A stretch of DNA of 42,375 nucleotides from CAYQDB01 sp964416195 (GCA_964416195.1 CAYQDB010000020.1:1-42375); one strand, 5' to 3'; shown: positions 1 to 8,950, counted from the first letter of the stretch. Translations and numbers: made by a program. Notes: generated by a model not told the origin, from the sequence alone.

Positions 1-10
1 TATAAATTAT

Positions 11-40
11 TTGTCAAGCCCCGGCAGGCAGTCATATATT
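11..40 (+). promoter_or_regulatory. sigma-70-type promoter of ridA
   Basis: TTGTCA (11-16) and TATATT (35-40) are separated by 18 bases, each matching the -35 and -10 consensus at 5 of 6 positions. The start of transcription would fall near base 47, giving a leader of about 19 bases that contains the GGAGG before the ridA start. Seen by eye only. Confidence 0.5.
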
Positions 41-65
41 CTACGAAAACTCATGCGGAGGAACT

Positions 66-449
66 ATGAAACAGATCATAAAGACCGACCAAGCCCCGGC
101 CGCTATCGGCCCCTATTCCCAGGCAGTCAAGGTATCCGGAAACATGATGCTGTTCTGCTCCGGGCAGCTCCCACTCGATCCAAAAACGATGGATGTGGTT
201 GGCGCCACTGCGGCGGATCAATGTAAGCAAGTAATGGACAACCTCGGTGCGGTTCTCAAAGAGGCCAAAGCGAGCTTTTCCGACATAGTCAAGACAACAA
301 TCTTTCTGGCCGATATGGGCGACTTCGCTGCCGTCAATGAGGTCTATGCTTCTTACTTTGATGATGATCCACCGGCCCGGGCCACTGTACAAGTGGCACG
401 CCTACCAAAAGATGCCAAGGTAGAAATCGAAGCTGTCGCGGTGGTTTAA
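66..449 (+). CDS. ridA: RidA family enamine/imine deaminase
   Basis: RidA proteins are small cytosolic trimers that hydrolyse reactive enamine/imine intermediates, such as 2-aminoacrylate released by PLP-dependent dehydratases, to ketoacids and ammonia. The 127-residue product has the family's usual length. It shows the expected blocks: an N-terminal IGPYSQAV segment, SGQLP near residue 33, the DIVKTTIFL strand, and a C-terminal PARATVQVARLPKDAKVEIEA segment carrying the arginine that binds the substrate carboxylate. The ATG at 66 is preceded by GGAGG at ideal spacing. The gene stands alone, with its own promoter at 11-40, and converges on the large minus-strand gene that ends at 489. The family call is firm; the exact substrate cannot be read from sequence. 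Confidence 0.95.
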   Translation: MKQIIKTDQAPAAIGPYSQAVKVSGNMMLFCSGQLPLDPKTMDVVGATAADQCKQVMDNLGAVLKEAKASFSDIVKTTIFLADMGDFAAVNEVYASYFDDDPPARATVQVARLPKDAKVEIEAVAVV

Positions 450-488
450 TACCGTTTAATAGTTTTCCTCATACGAATTGTCTTCCTC

Positions 489-3400
489 CTACGGACACGG
501 TGGAGGTGCTGGGCCACTCTTGAACAAGTAGGCAACCAGGTAGGTCAGGTCTGCCACGTCAATAGGTCCGCCAATGCCAATAATGCCGTCAACATTTCCC
601 TCCTCAGGGCACGGTGGAGGAAAACCGCTTTGGAAGAGGTACGCCACCAGGTAGGTCAGATCAGCAACATCGATAGGCCCACCAACACCGACAATGCCGT
701 CCGCATTGCCGCGATTAACGCAGCAGCCGACATCACAGGCATCACCGACTCCGTTGCTGTCGGCATCTTCCTGCTCGGGATTATATGCGTAGATACAGTT
801 GTCGCAACTATCCCCGACTGAGTCGGCATCTGCGTCCTCCTGGACCGGGTTGTAAATCTCAGGACAGTTGTCGCATGCGTATCCCAAGCTATCACTGTCA
901 GGATCATATTTGGCAATTTGCTCGGTTGACCAGTCCGATCTCATGTAGCATCCGTCCTGACTCTGGACTGACCAATAGATCTCGCAGAACTGGGTCATGT
1001 CGAGGTAGAGCGTCCAGTTCTCGTTGTGCTCAACATTGGGCCACCATGGGGGTGTTACACCTGACATGACTTCATTGCCGCCGGTAGTGGTGCCAACTCG
1101 GAGATTGTATTTCAAAAGTGCTTCCGGAGTAACATCGTCATTTGCTGGCAACCACTCGAAGGTTACCGAACTGTCTGTGACCGTTGCCGACAGACCAGTG
1201 GGCACGACGGGAGCCAGATTAGGAGACTCAGCAAGGGTGTTGTAGTACACGTAGCCATCACTGTAGACCATGTCGAGATAACCGTCATCGTTAAAATGTC
1301 CCAGCCCTGTCCATAGTGTCCATCTGTCAGTAATATCCTCCAGATTTCCAGCTCCATCATTCAGATATCTGAAGCACACGTCGTTATCGCCATCATTATC
1401 AATATCTGGAGATTTGTATGTATTAAATTCACCATGTAAGCTTAGTATGGTATCACCAATTAATGAATAAGTGCCGTCGTTATTATTGATGTATGTATTC
1501 GAATGGCCCGGAATTAGATCACCAGTGTGCATAATAATTGCATCAAGGTATCCATCCGAATTAAGATCGGTAAATGTGCTTTTCGGTGATATGCTGACAA
1601 AACCCCAAGGGAAGTTAAACTCAGGTGATAAATTTCCGCGGCCGTCATTTGAATAGATTTGAGTATAATACACGTTATTCGACCATAAGACATCGAAATC
1701 TCCATCATTATCAAAGTCACCAACATCAACGCCTGCACCAACTCCGTAGGGCGGAACATCTTCAACCTGGAATACTCCTGTCCCAAGATTCCAGAGAATG
1801 TTTGCTGGATAACTGTACCCCTGCCCCGCTACAATTATATCAATGAATCCATCATTATTCAAATCACACGTCCGACTCTCGTGGACATAGCCAGGTGAGC
1901 AATCATAAACGGTGTCTGCAGCAAAATGGCCGGTGCCATCATTGACATAAACTGCAACTGCCTCTGGGAAACTAGGGTTGCCACAAACAATAAAATCCAA
2001 ATCACCATCGTTGTCGGTATCAGCCAGCTGGTGACCATTGTATGCAGAGTTATAGGCTGTGTCTAGACCGATGGAATCATAAGGGACGAACAAGCCGGTG
2101 CCATCATTGATATATGTCATGTCTGCTATAATATCATCATATCCATCATTATTAAGGTCAGCTACTAGATTTTTCATGTTCCCACCAACGAATACATCGG
2201 ACCTGGTAAAAATATCAACAGTACGAATGCCTTGGTTTAAGCAAACTACCAGACTATCGTCAGGATCCGCTCCTGCTATGTCCAAGTCGCCATCTTGATC
2301 GACGTCTGCAAATACATGCCTTCTCATCACTCCTACAATCGGGTAGACTATATTATTTTTAAAGGTAGCATCTCCGCGGTTCAAATGAATAGAGATTGTG
2401 TTGTTATGGTTTGGATTTCCCGCTCCAATCATGATAATGTCAAGATCACCATCACTATTTAAATCGGCAATAAACAGTTTGGAATACGAATCATCATCAC
2501 TAGGAATTAAACTGAAAGTGAAAGTCGCATTACCATTATTTAACAGAATGGGCGAAACACTATCTGGACCACCCGCGATTGCCAAATCGATATCACCGTC
2601 ACTATCCAGATCAGCAGCAAAGATAGAATAAGGGTGAGAATCCATTGAAATGATTAAAGGCGGATCAAAACTGCCATTGCCATCGTTCAACAATATAGAA
2701 ATATCATTTGAATAGTAGTCGAAAGGGCCAACTGCCAGGTCCATGTCGCCATCATTGTCGAAATCGCTTGCTGATACTAACGACGAAGTATCTCCAACTG
2801 GATAGCATACCGCTGTACCGAACGTCCCATCTCCATTATTCGGCACAACGGCAACTGTGTCTGTATAACCACCGGGGCTGATAAGATCAGGATCACCATC
2901 ACCATCGATATCAGCAGTTATCAGGCCCCCTGCTCCACAGCTGCCGGGCAAATAGAATTTCGTTAAGGAATCGAGCGTACCATCTCCTTGATTCGACAGA
3001 AGTTGTACCCTTCCCCATGGACCCGCACCGCTACCCACGGCTAAATCTATATCCCCGTCCGAATCTAGGTCAAGAGGCACAACCGACCGTATGTAGTAGT
3101 AGCCGGTTACGAACTCATCTCTAGGTGAAAAGGTACCATCACCATTATTGAGATGTACTGAAATAGTATCATAATGTCCTGCGACTAAATCGATATCTCC
3201 ATCGCCATCAAGATCCGCAGCAGCAACAACATCTCCACCGCCCACATAGCGGGCTGGAGGACCAATTGCGCTAGACTTATGATCGAGCACCAAGTCGACT
3301 GCCATGGTAAAAGACCATGCAAAACTTTTCTCAAGAGGTGAGCCATCTGATGATTCAATACCAGTAGTCAGTACTACCGTGACTATTTCCCCAACAGCAA

Positions 3401-3731
3401 AGTCCTGACTCAAATCAAGTATTGCCGTTTTGGTGGGTAAATCATAAGCGATAGTCCCCTGATGTAAACCGGTCATGTTGGCATTTACGACAAACGTTTC
3501 GTTGGTTATGGTTGTCTCATCCATATCCGTATCGAAAGTCACCGATATGTTGGTGTTAACCGGCACATTCAGCTCATTCTGGGCCGGTGAGGTAGAAACA
3601 ATGTGGGGGGCCTGAGCAAAAACTGTTATGCTACCCAGAAGCACATCCACCACGAACGTGGCCACCATGACCTGTAGCAGATTACGCGTACGTCCTCCCT
3701 TCAAAGCGAAGAAATATACCATTCGATTCAT
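489..3731 (-). CDS. secreted FG-GAP/VCBS-repeat protein with dockerin-like C-terminus
   Basis: This is a predicted exported protein of 1080 residues. After a signal peptide (cleavage likely after VFA, near residue 40) comes an SbsA-type Ig-like domain of about 100 residues (the ISTSP...VTFDTDMD region). About a dozen FG-GAP/VCBS calcium-binding repeats follow, recognisable by DLDGDGDIDL, LNNGDGTF and similar motifs, and would form beta-propellers. Next come a fibronectin III-like domain (GLSATVTDSSVTFEWLPA), two thrombospondin type 3 calcium repeats (DNCPEIYNPVQEDADADSVGD), and two dockerin-like units ending in PPPCP. Such proteins are usually adhesive or surface displayed. I chose the ATG at 3731 because AGGGAG lies six bases upstream; an in-frame start at 3752 adds seven residues. 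The repeat region looks more AT-rich than the neighbouring complex I genes. No catalytic domain is visible, so the ligand is unknown. Confidence 0.85.
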   Translation of the reverse strand: MNRMVYFFALKGGRTRNLLQVMVATFVVDVLLGSITVFAQAPHIVSTSPAQNELNVPVNTNISVTFDTDMDETTITNETFVVNANMTGLHQGTIAYDLPTKTAILDLSQDFAVGEIVTVVLTTGIESSDGSPLEKSFAWSFTMAVDLVLDHKSSAIGPPARYVGGGDVVAAADLDGDGDIDLVAGHYDTISVHLNNGDGTFSPRDEFVTGYYYIRSVVPLDLDSDGDIDLAVGSGAGPWGRVQLLSNQGDGTLDSLTKFYLPGSCGAGGLITADIDGDGDPDLISPGGYTDTVAVVPNNGDGTFGTAVCYPVGDTSSLVSASDFDNDGDMDLAVGPFDYYSNDISILLNDGNGSFDPPLIISMDSHPYSIFAADLDSDGDIDLAIAGGPDSVSPILLNNGNATFTFSLIPSDDDSYSKLFIADLNSDGDLDIIMIGAGNPNHNNTISIHLNRGDATFKNNIVYPIVGVMRRHVFADVDQDGDLDIAGADPDDSLVVCLNQGIRTVDIFTRSDVFVGGNMKNLVADLNNDGYDDIIADMTYINDGTGLFVPYDSIGLDTAYNSAYNGHQLADTDNDGDLDFIVCGNPSFPEAVAVYVNDGTGHFAADTVYDCSPGYVHESRTCDLNNDGFIDIIVAGQGYSYPANILWNLGTGVFQVEDVPPYGVGAGVDVGDFDNDGDFDVLWSNNVYYTQIYSNDGRGNLSPEFNFPWGFVSISPKSTFTDLNSDGYLDAIIMHTGDLIPGHSNTYINNNDGTYSLIGDTILSLHGEFNTYKSPDIDNDGDNDVCFRYLNDGAGNLEDITDRWTLWTGLGHFNDDGYLDMVYSDGYVYYNTLAESPNLAPVVPTGLSATVTDSSVTFEWLPANDDVTPEALLKYNLRVGTTTGGNEVMSGVTPPWWPNVEHNENWTLYLDMTQFCEIYWSVQSQDGCYMRSDWSTEQIAKYDPDSDSLGYACDNCPEIYNPVQEDADADSVGDSCDNCIYAYNPEQEDADSNGVGDACDVGCCVNRGNADGIVGVGGPIDVADLTYLVAYLFQSGFPPPCPEEGNVDGIIGIGGPIDVADLTYLVAYLFKSGPAPPPCP

Positions 3732-3781
3732 AACAAACTCCCTGCTAAGCAATAGCTTGAGAAAGTTGCTTATTCAGTCTT

Positions 3782-3810
3782 AATTTACTCTAATCCTTTC
3801 CAATTATCAA
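3782..3810 (-). promoter_or_regulatory. sigma-70-type promoter of the FG-GAP gene
   Basis: Read on the minus strand, TTGATA (3805-3810) and TAAATT (3782-3787) are 17 bases apart. The -35 box matches 5 of 6 and the -10 box 4 of 6. It lies about 50 bases before the ATG at 3731. Moderate support. Confidence 0.4.
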
Positions 3811-3858
3811 GAGAAAATGTCGGGTTTCACCCCGCCACAGAATAGATGCCCTCCCCGG

Positions 3859-5088
3859 CTACGGACACGGTGGAGGTGCTGGGCTGCCATGGAATAGGTA
3901 GGCGACCAGGTATGTTAGGTCAGCAACATCAATCGGTCCACCCGCGTACATAATGCCGTCGATATTACCTTCTTCCGGGCAGGGTGGTGGCGGACCGCCA
4001 AGAAACAAGTAATCAACCAAGTAGGTTACATCAGCACTGTCAAGTTTATCTGACTGATCACCGTCAATATTACCTCTAACACCGACGCAGCAAGAATTCT
4101 CACTCACCATGTAAGTCCAAACGTCTCCGGTTGCTTTGTACACCCCTTCAGCAATACGGTGTTTCCATGTCATAGTGACACTAAAGCCGTCGATCTCTAC
4201 CAGCACATAGCCGATCTCATGGTCGTGCCAGAGGCGCTGTGGTGTCCAGGAACCATTGTTACCATTGTATGAAGCGTCGCTAACAAGAGGCGCCCCGGCT
4301 ACCCCAACAACCAACTGGTGTAGATCATTACTGGGGTCACCATCACCGTCGTCAAGACGGGCGTGATCATAAAAGTGATCGTGGCCACAAAAGTATGTCC
4401 GCCCGCCTTCGGCAGCGACACTGTTCCAAAAAGTGTTGCGATCGTCCGGATAATCGTCAAGACAATCCCGATGGCGAACCTTGAAAGCTGGTTCATGAGC
4501 AAAAACAAAAACATGCGGCTGCATATTGGCAGCAAGCTGCTTATCCAACCACGCCTGGTTTATCCTATGGGTTTGAGTATATAGATCGAGGCCGACTACA
4601 AAAATGTTGTTGTGTGTGAATGAAAAAGTGATGTTATCCTCACCGCTCGGGCCGTTATCGGGAAGAGCGTAAGGCCCTGAAAAGACATTGTCCCAGACAG
4701 CTTTATTGTCGGCATCATGGTTACCGCGGCAGGGGTATACGCCGATGCCCGCATCGTACACCGGTTGCATGATGCTGCGCCATTGGAGGAGTTCCGATTC
4801 CAAGATGGTTGAGTCGGAGGATCCCGTTACGAGATCACCCGGGAACAAGATAAAATCAACATTCTCTTCAAGGGTTGCCTGGACAATCTCGGCCAGGATA
4901 GCGCTATTAACGCCATTTGAGCTACCGCGGGAATCACAAGTAACCATGAAACGAGTAGAGTCATCCTTCTCGTTAACCAAGTCCGTGCCTGTCTGAATCG
5001 ACGGCTGACCGACTGGTGCTTCAATCGCGGCAGCGCTGATACTTGCTGTGCAAAGAGCAGAGGTGAAAAATATTGCTAAGCGATTCAT
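3859..5088 (-). CDS. secreted calcineurin-like phosphoesterase with dockerin-like C-terminus
   Basis: This is a predicted exported metallophosphoesterase of 409 residues. After the signal peptide (MNRLAIFFTSALCTASISAA) the metal-binding blocks appear in order: TCDSRG (residues 50-55), FPGDLV, RGNHD, an AHEPAF histidine and CGHDHFYDH. Motif I is Asp-Ser-Arg instead of the usual Asp-x-His, a variant that also occurs in the superfamily. The C-terminus holds two dockerin-like units (DSADVTYLVDYLF, then DVADLTYLVAYLF) and ends PPPCP, like the neighbouring FG-GAP protein. The start at 5088 has AAGGA five bases upstream. The ATG at 5109, also near a purine-rich stretch, would add seven residues. The substrate is unknown; a phosphomonoester or phosphodiester outside the cytoplasm is most likely. 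Confidence 0.85.
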   Translation of the reverse strand: MNRLAIFFTSALCTASISAAAIEAPVGQPSIQTGTDLVNEKDDSTRFMVTCDSRGSSNGVNSAILAEIVQATLEENVDFILFPGDLVTGSSDSTILESELLQWRSIMQPVYDAGIGVYPCRGNHDADNKAVWDNVFSGPYALPDNGPSGEDNITFSFTHNNIFVVGLDLYTQTHRINQAWLDKQLAANMQPHVFVFAHEPAFKVRHRDCLDDYPDDRNTFWNSVAAEGGRTYFCGHDHFYDHARLDDGDGDPSNDLHQLVVGVAGAPLVSDASYNGNNGSWTPQRLWHDHEIGYVLVEIDGFSVTMTWKHRIAEGVYKATGDVWTYMVSENSCCVGVRGNIDGDQSDKLDSADVTYLVDYLFLGGPPPPCPEEGNIDGIMYAGGPIDVADLTYLVAYLFHGSPAPPPCP

Positions 5089-5223
5089 ATAATTCCTTAA
5101 ATATTTCATTTCCTTCCGCCAAGACAAGATATGCCAAATTCTCATTGAAAGAAAGCAACTTAGTAGGAGGCCTAAACGTCGAGAAAGTACTTGACATAAC
5201 GGCAAGGGGGCGTTTTTTGAGCC

Positions 5224-5252
5224 TTCAAAACCTGCGAACTCAGTCATATATA
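5224..5252 (+). promoter_or_regulatory. possible promoter of the nuo operon
   Basis: TTCAAA (5224-5229) and TATATA (5247-5252) are 17 bases apart and lie 33 bases before the nuoA start. The -35 match is weak (4 of 6). This is the best candidate in the divergent gap between the phosphoesterase gene and nuoA. Confidence 0.3.
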
Positions 5253-5285
5253 GTTTGACCGGAGTGGGACAACAAGTGTTGCAAA

Positions 5286-5639
5286 ATGACTGAATATCTG
5301 GCCGTCCTGGTCTTTATCATCCTCGGGGTGGGCATGGTCCTGATTACCTTTTTCCTTGCCCGCCTGATTCGACCGCATAACCCATACCCTAAGAAAACTG
5401 TAAACTACGAATGCGCCGAGCTGCCAATTGGCACATCCTGGATTCAGTTCAACAACCGCTTCTATATCTTTGCTCTCATATTTGTTGTCTTCGACGTTGA
5501 GGCGGTTTTTCTAATCCCCTGGGCGGTGGCATTTGGCCGGTTGGGTTTGTTCGCTCTCGTGGAAATGGTCATTTTCATCCTGATCCTCTTTTATGGTCTT
5601 TTCTACGCCTGGCGGAAAGGGGTGCTTAAGTGGGTATAA
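5286..5639 (+). CDS. nuoA: NADH-quinone oxidoreductase subunit A
   Basis: NuoA is a small three-helix membrane subunit at the junction of the membrane arm and Q-module of complex I. The 117-residue product has the expected first helix (residues 5-30), the conserved YECAELPIG loop with its cysteine, thought to respond to the active/deactive state, and the DVEAVFLIPWA motif in helix 2. It is the first gene of an 11-gene operon and overlaps nuoB by 10 bases. No strong ribosome binding site precedes the ATG. Confidence 0.95.
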   Translation: MTEYLAVLVFIILGVGMVLITFFLARLIRPHNPYPKKTVNYECAELPIGTSWIQFNNRFYIFALIFVVFDVEAVFLIPWAVAFGRLGLFALVEMVIFILILFYGLFYAWRKGVLKWV

Positions 5640-6142
5640 TCAGGAAGGTTCCCCACTATGCTGAGAAAATCCCTGGCGGCGGGATCATAACCACAGCCTT
5701 GGAGACGGTGTTGCATCAGGCGCAGGCGAAGTCGCTATGGTATCTTCTGTTCGGCACCGCCTGTTGTGCTATTGAGCTCATGTGTACCGGCGCTTCCCGG
5801 TACGACTTCGACCGGCTGGGGATGATCTACCGTGCCACTCCACGTCAGTCAGACCTGATTATTGTCGCGGGAACAATCACTAAGAAAATGGCCCCTCGAC
5901 TGCGGCGGCTGTATGACCAGATGGCGGAGCCGCGTTATGTGATCGCCATGGGCGGTTGTACCATTAGCGGCGGCCCGTTCTACTATGACAGCTACGCCGT
6001 CGAGAAAGGGATTGACCACATCATTCCGGTCGACATCTACATCCCCGGCTGCCCGCCACGCCCCGAATCTCTGCTCGAAGGCTGTATCCACCTGCAGGAA
6101 AAGATCAAAAAGCAGAAGCTCTCCGACTGGCAGGAAAAGTAG
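5630..6142 (+). CDS. nuoB: NADH-quinone oxidoreductase subunit B
   Basis: NuoB carries iron-sulfur cluster N2, the last cluster before quinone. The four expected ligands are visible: the adjacent pair Cys45-Cys46 (FGTACCAIELM), Cys110 (AMGGCTISGG) and Cys141 (IPGCPPRPE). At 170 residues it is a normal length. It begins with GTG inside the end of nuoA, implying translational coupling, and nuoC starts two bases after its stop codon. Confidence 0.96.
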   Translation: MGIIRKVPHYAEKIPGGGIITTALETVLHQAQAKSLWYLLFGTACCAIELMCTGASRYDFDRLGMIYRATPRQSDLIIVAGTITKKMAPRLRRLYDQMAEPRYVIAMGGCTISGGPFYYDSYAVEKGIDHIIPVDIYIPGCPPRPESLLEGCIHLQEKIKKQKLSDWQEK

Positions 6143-6143
6143 C

Positions 6144-6614
6144 ATGACCAAGGACGAACTGAAGGATTACGTGAGCAGCCACTTCGACGGCAAGTTGACG
6201 CCGTTGGATACCGGTCGCTACGATCCTATGTTCCAGGTCAAGTCGGAAGACCTGATGGAAGTAGCCCGGGCTCTAAAAGCTGATGAGAATCTCCAGTTCG
6301 ATTATCTATGTAACCTTGCAGGTGTCGACACCAAAGAGCACTTCGAGGCCGTCTATTCCATAGCTTCTATTTCGAATAATCTTCGCCTCGATTTCAAGGT
6401 GATCCTTCCCTACGATAAGGCCGAAATTGAATCGGTTCAAGAAGTCTGGCCCGGTATCAATTGGTACGAAAGGGAAATATGGGAGCTTTACGGTATTAAT
6501 GTACTCAATCACGGCAATCTAAAACGCTTCCTTCTACCCGATGACTGGGACCAAGGACACCCGATGCGCAAGGATTGGGATGCACCCGACTTCGAGCGGA
6601 TGCCGGAGTTTTAG
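6144..6614 (+). CDS. nuoC: NADH-quinone oxidoreductase subunit C
   Basis: NuoC is the 30-kDa-type peripheral subunit that packs against NuoD in the Q-module. The product has about 156 residues and contains the family signature around WYEREIWELYGI, followed by HPMRKDW near the C-terminus. The open frame extends further upstream, but the ATG at 6144, directly after the nuoB stop, gives the normal N-terminus. NuoC and NuoD are separate genes here, not fused as in enterobacteria. Confidence 0.94.
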   Translation: MTKDELKDYVSSHFDGKLTPLDTGRYDPMFQVKSEDLMEVARALKADENLQFDYLCNLAGVDTKEHFEAVYSIASISNNLRLDFKVILPYDKAEIESVQEVWPGINWYEREIWELYGINVLNHGNLKRFLLPDDWDQGHPMRKDWDAPDFERMPEF

Positions 6615-6616
6615 CT

Positions 6617-7720
6617 ATGGCCGAGTTGCGCACGGAAGAGTTTGTCGTCAACATGGGCCCGCAGCATCCGTCGACACACGGCGTGGCACGGTTGATGTTG
6701 ACCATGGACGGCGAGAAAATCGTCAAGATTGAACCGGTTATCGGCTACCTGCACCGGGCCATCGAGAAGGTCTGTGAAAACCGCACGTACGCCCAGTGTA
6801 TTCCGATTATGGATCGGTTTGAATATGTCACGGCCATGTCGTGTAGCTACGCGTTTTCCCTGGCGGCGGAAAAACTCGCGGGAATTGAAGTACCTGAACG
6901 TGCGGAATATCTGCGGGTTATTATGCTCGAACTCAATCGCATCGCCTCGCACCTGATTTTCTATGGTGTCACCGCCATGGACATTGGAGCAGTGACGCCA
7001 TTTCTGTATGGGTTGCGCGAACGCGAGCTAATTGTAGACCTTTTTGAGATGACCTGCGGCCAGCGGTTGACATATAGCTACAACAGGATCGGTGGCGTTT
7101 CCAGGGATATTCCCAAGGAGTTCATCCCCAAGACTCGCGAGGCAATCAAGATAATCGGCGCCAAGCTTTCCGACTATGAAGGATTGCTCAACAAAAACCC
7201 GATCTGGCTGGCGCGCACCAAGGGGATCGGCGTCTTGTCGAAGGAAACAGCCATCGCTTACGGAGTTTCCGGCCCGGTCCTGCGAGCCTCGGGTGTGCAG
7301 TATGACACCCGTCGAAACGACCCCTACTCCATATATGATCGGTTTGATTTTGATATTCCTGTCCGGTACCATGGTGACTGCTACGACCGGTACCTTTTAC
7401 GGCTGGACGAAATCCGTCAGTCGATCAGGATTATCACGCAGGCGCTTGACGGTCTTCCCGAAGGCGAAATCAGAGCCAAAGTCTTGCCGAATTTCAAGCC
7501 GCCGCCGGGCGAAGTCTACAGCCGCATCGAAAACTCACGTGGCGAGATGGGTATCTATATGCTCTCTGATGGCAGCAAGAAACCCCTTCGTGTAAAGGCT
7601 CGCGGTAGTTCCTATAACCACTTTGAGGCCCTGCCTGAGTTTGGTACTGACATGCTCATTGCTGACATCGTTGCCACTTTTGCCACCCTCGACATCATTG
7701 TACCGGAGATTGACCGATGA
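6617..7720 (+). CDS. nuoD: NADH-quinone oxidoreductase subunit D
   Basis: NuoD is the 49-kDa-type subunit, related to the large subunit of NiFe hydrogenases, and forms the quinone-binding pocket with NuoB. The 367-residue product shows the GPQHPSTHG motif whose histidine contacts the quinone headgroup, the GYLHRAIEK block and the C-terminal FATLDIIVPEIDR. I placed the start at the ATG at 6617, two bases after the nuoC stop; the longer open frame adds an unlike N-terminus. The four bases ATGA overlap nuoH. Confidence 0.96.
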   Translation: MAELRTEEFVVNMGPQHPSTHGVARLMLTMDGEKIVKIEPVIGYLHRAIEKVCENRTYAQCIPIMDRFEYVTAMSCSYAFSLAAEKLAGIEVPERAEYLRVIMLELNRIASHLIFYGVTAMDIGAVTPFLYGLRERELIVDLFEMTCGQRLTYSYNRIGGVSRDIPKEFIPKTREAIKIIGAKLSDYEGLLNKNPIWLARTKGIGVLSKETAIAYGVSGPVLRASGVQYDTRRNDPYSIYDRFDFDIPVRYHGDCYDRYLLRLDEIRQSIRIITQALDGLPEGEIRAKVLPNFKPPPGEVYSRIENSRGEMGIYMLSDGSKKPLRVKARGSSYNHFEALPEFGTDMLIADIVATFATLDIIVPEIDR

Positions 7721-8787
7721 CAGGCAATCCCGTTTTATTTATAGAACTACACGGTTTATTTCGGTGGCTCTATGAGAAACTACTGGCAACCGGCCTGTCG
7801 CAAACATGGGTCGATATTATAACGTATACCGCTCTCGGGCTGGTTATATTCGCTTTGCTGGCTTTGGTGGCGCTTTTCTTAGTTTGGTGGGAAAGAAAGA
7901 TATCCGCTCACGTTCAGCAGCGATTCGGCCCGATGCGTCACGGCTGGCACGGCTGGTATCAGACCATCATGGACGCTATCAAGCTCCTTCAAAAAGAGGA
8001 TATCCTGGTTGACACCCGCGACCGGCTGGTCTTTTTCTGGGCGCCGGTAATTTGCTTTGTTGCGGCGTTTTCAGTCTACGTCGTGATGCCATGGGGCAAA
8101 GGTCTGATCGTGGCCGACCTTAACATCGGCATTCTGTATATTATGGCCGTTACAACCTTCGCTGTCATCTCACTGTTGATGGCCGGCTGGGGTTCCAACA
8201 ATAAATATGCTCTCCTGGGAGGGATGCGTTCGGCGGCGCAGATGGTCAGCTACGAAGTCCCACTGGTAGCCTCGGTGCTGGTCGTAGTCATTTTCGTTGG
8301 CTCCTTATCGATGGTCGATATTGTCAAGGCCCAGTCCGGTCTGGTGTTCAACTGGTATATCTTCCGTCTTCCGTTCGGACCGATTGCCTTCCTTACGTAT
8401 ATTACCGCCGCTACCGCCGAAGCCAACCGCACCCCGTTTGATATCCCGGAAGCGGAACAAGAACTGGTAGCAGGTTACAATGTCGAGTACTCCGGTATGA
8501 AGTTCGCCATGTTTTTTCTGGCGGAGTTCGTCAATCTGTTTACTGTGTCGGCTATCGCTGTCACGCTGTTCTTGGGCGGGTGGAACGGATGGGGGTTTAT
8601 CCCGTCGTGGCTCTGGTTCCTGGGGAAAACGCTTGTTATCGTGCTGTTGTTGATGCTGTTCCGCTGGACCTATCCTCGTCTGCGGGTAGATCAATTGATG
8701 GAGTTTGCCTGGAAGTTTTTGGTCCCTGTGACGTTTACCAATCTTGTCGTGGCGGGCGTTTTCAGGTATCTGGGATGGTACTGGTAG
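7717..8787 (+). CDS. nuoH: NADH-quinone oxidoreductase subunit H
   Basis: NuoH is the membrane subunit that anchors the peripheral arm and shapes the entrance to the quinone chamber. The 356-residue protein has about eight to nine hydrophobic helices, the conserved WWERKISAHVQQRFGP segment after the first helix, and the TAEANRTPFDIPEAEQELV loop that faces the quinone tunnel. It overlaps nuoD by four bases. Unlike the other junctions in the operon, it is followed by 163 bases without a gene, which contain a long imperfect hairpin. Confidence 0.96.
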   Translation: MTGNPVLFIELHGLFRWLYEKLLATGLSQTWVDIITYTALGLVIFALLALVALFLVWWERKISAHVQQRFGPMRHGWHGWYQTIMDAIKLLQKEDILVDTRDRLVFFWAPVICFVAAFSVYVVMPWGKGLIVADLNIGILYIMAVTTFAVISLLMAGWGSNNKYALLGGMRSAAQMVSYEVPLVASVLVVVIFVGSLSMVDIVKAQSGLVFNWYIFRLPFGPIAFLTYITAATAEANRTPFDIPEAEQELVAGYNVEYSGMKFAMFFLAEFVNLFTVSAIAVTLFLGGWNGWGFIPSWLWFLGKTLVIVLLLMLFRWTYPRLRVDQLMEFAWKFLVPVTFTNLVVAGVFRYLGWYW

Positions 8788-8833
8788 GAAGAGATAAGTG
8801 AGTGTGAGCTTTTTGTCGAATAGTCATATTTCT

Positions 8834-8913
8834 GCTTCGCGTAGCGGCGGGGCTTGTCTCCGCCGATCGAGAAGAGTTGTCGGGGCGACACAAGGCCGCC
8901 CCCTACGCGAGGC
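8834..8913. repeat. long imperfect palindrome between nuoH and nuoI
   Basis: The ends GCTTCGCGTAG (8834-8844) and CTACGCGAGGC (8903-8913) pair at 10 of 11 positions. The inner GC-rich arms also pair imperfectly (the CGGCGGGGCTTGTCTCCGCC side against GGCGACACAAGGCCGCC). The element is about 80 bases long and would fold into one long stem. A partly similar stretch lies at 33003, so it is probably a dispersed non-coding repeat rather than a dedicated terminator. Confidence 0.7.
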
Positions 8914-8950
8914 AAGTGATTTGTGTGAAAACAAATAAGAGATGATATAG

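Noticed and set aside
489..3731. Many plus- and minus-strand frames of 60-100 codons within the FG-GAP gene.
   Set aside because: They are shadows of a repetitive coding sequence, without ribosome binding sites or recognisable domains.
5191..5219. A perfect TTGACA at 5191-5196 upstream of nuoA.
   Set aside because: At 16-18 bases downstream there is only TTTTTTGA, not a -10-like box. A better-spaced pair lies at 5224-5252.
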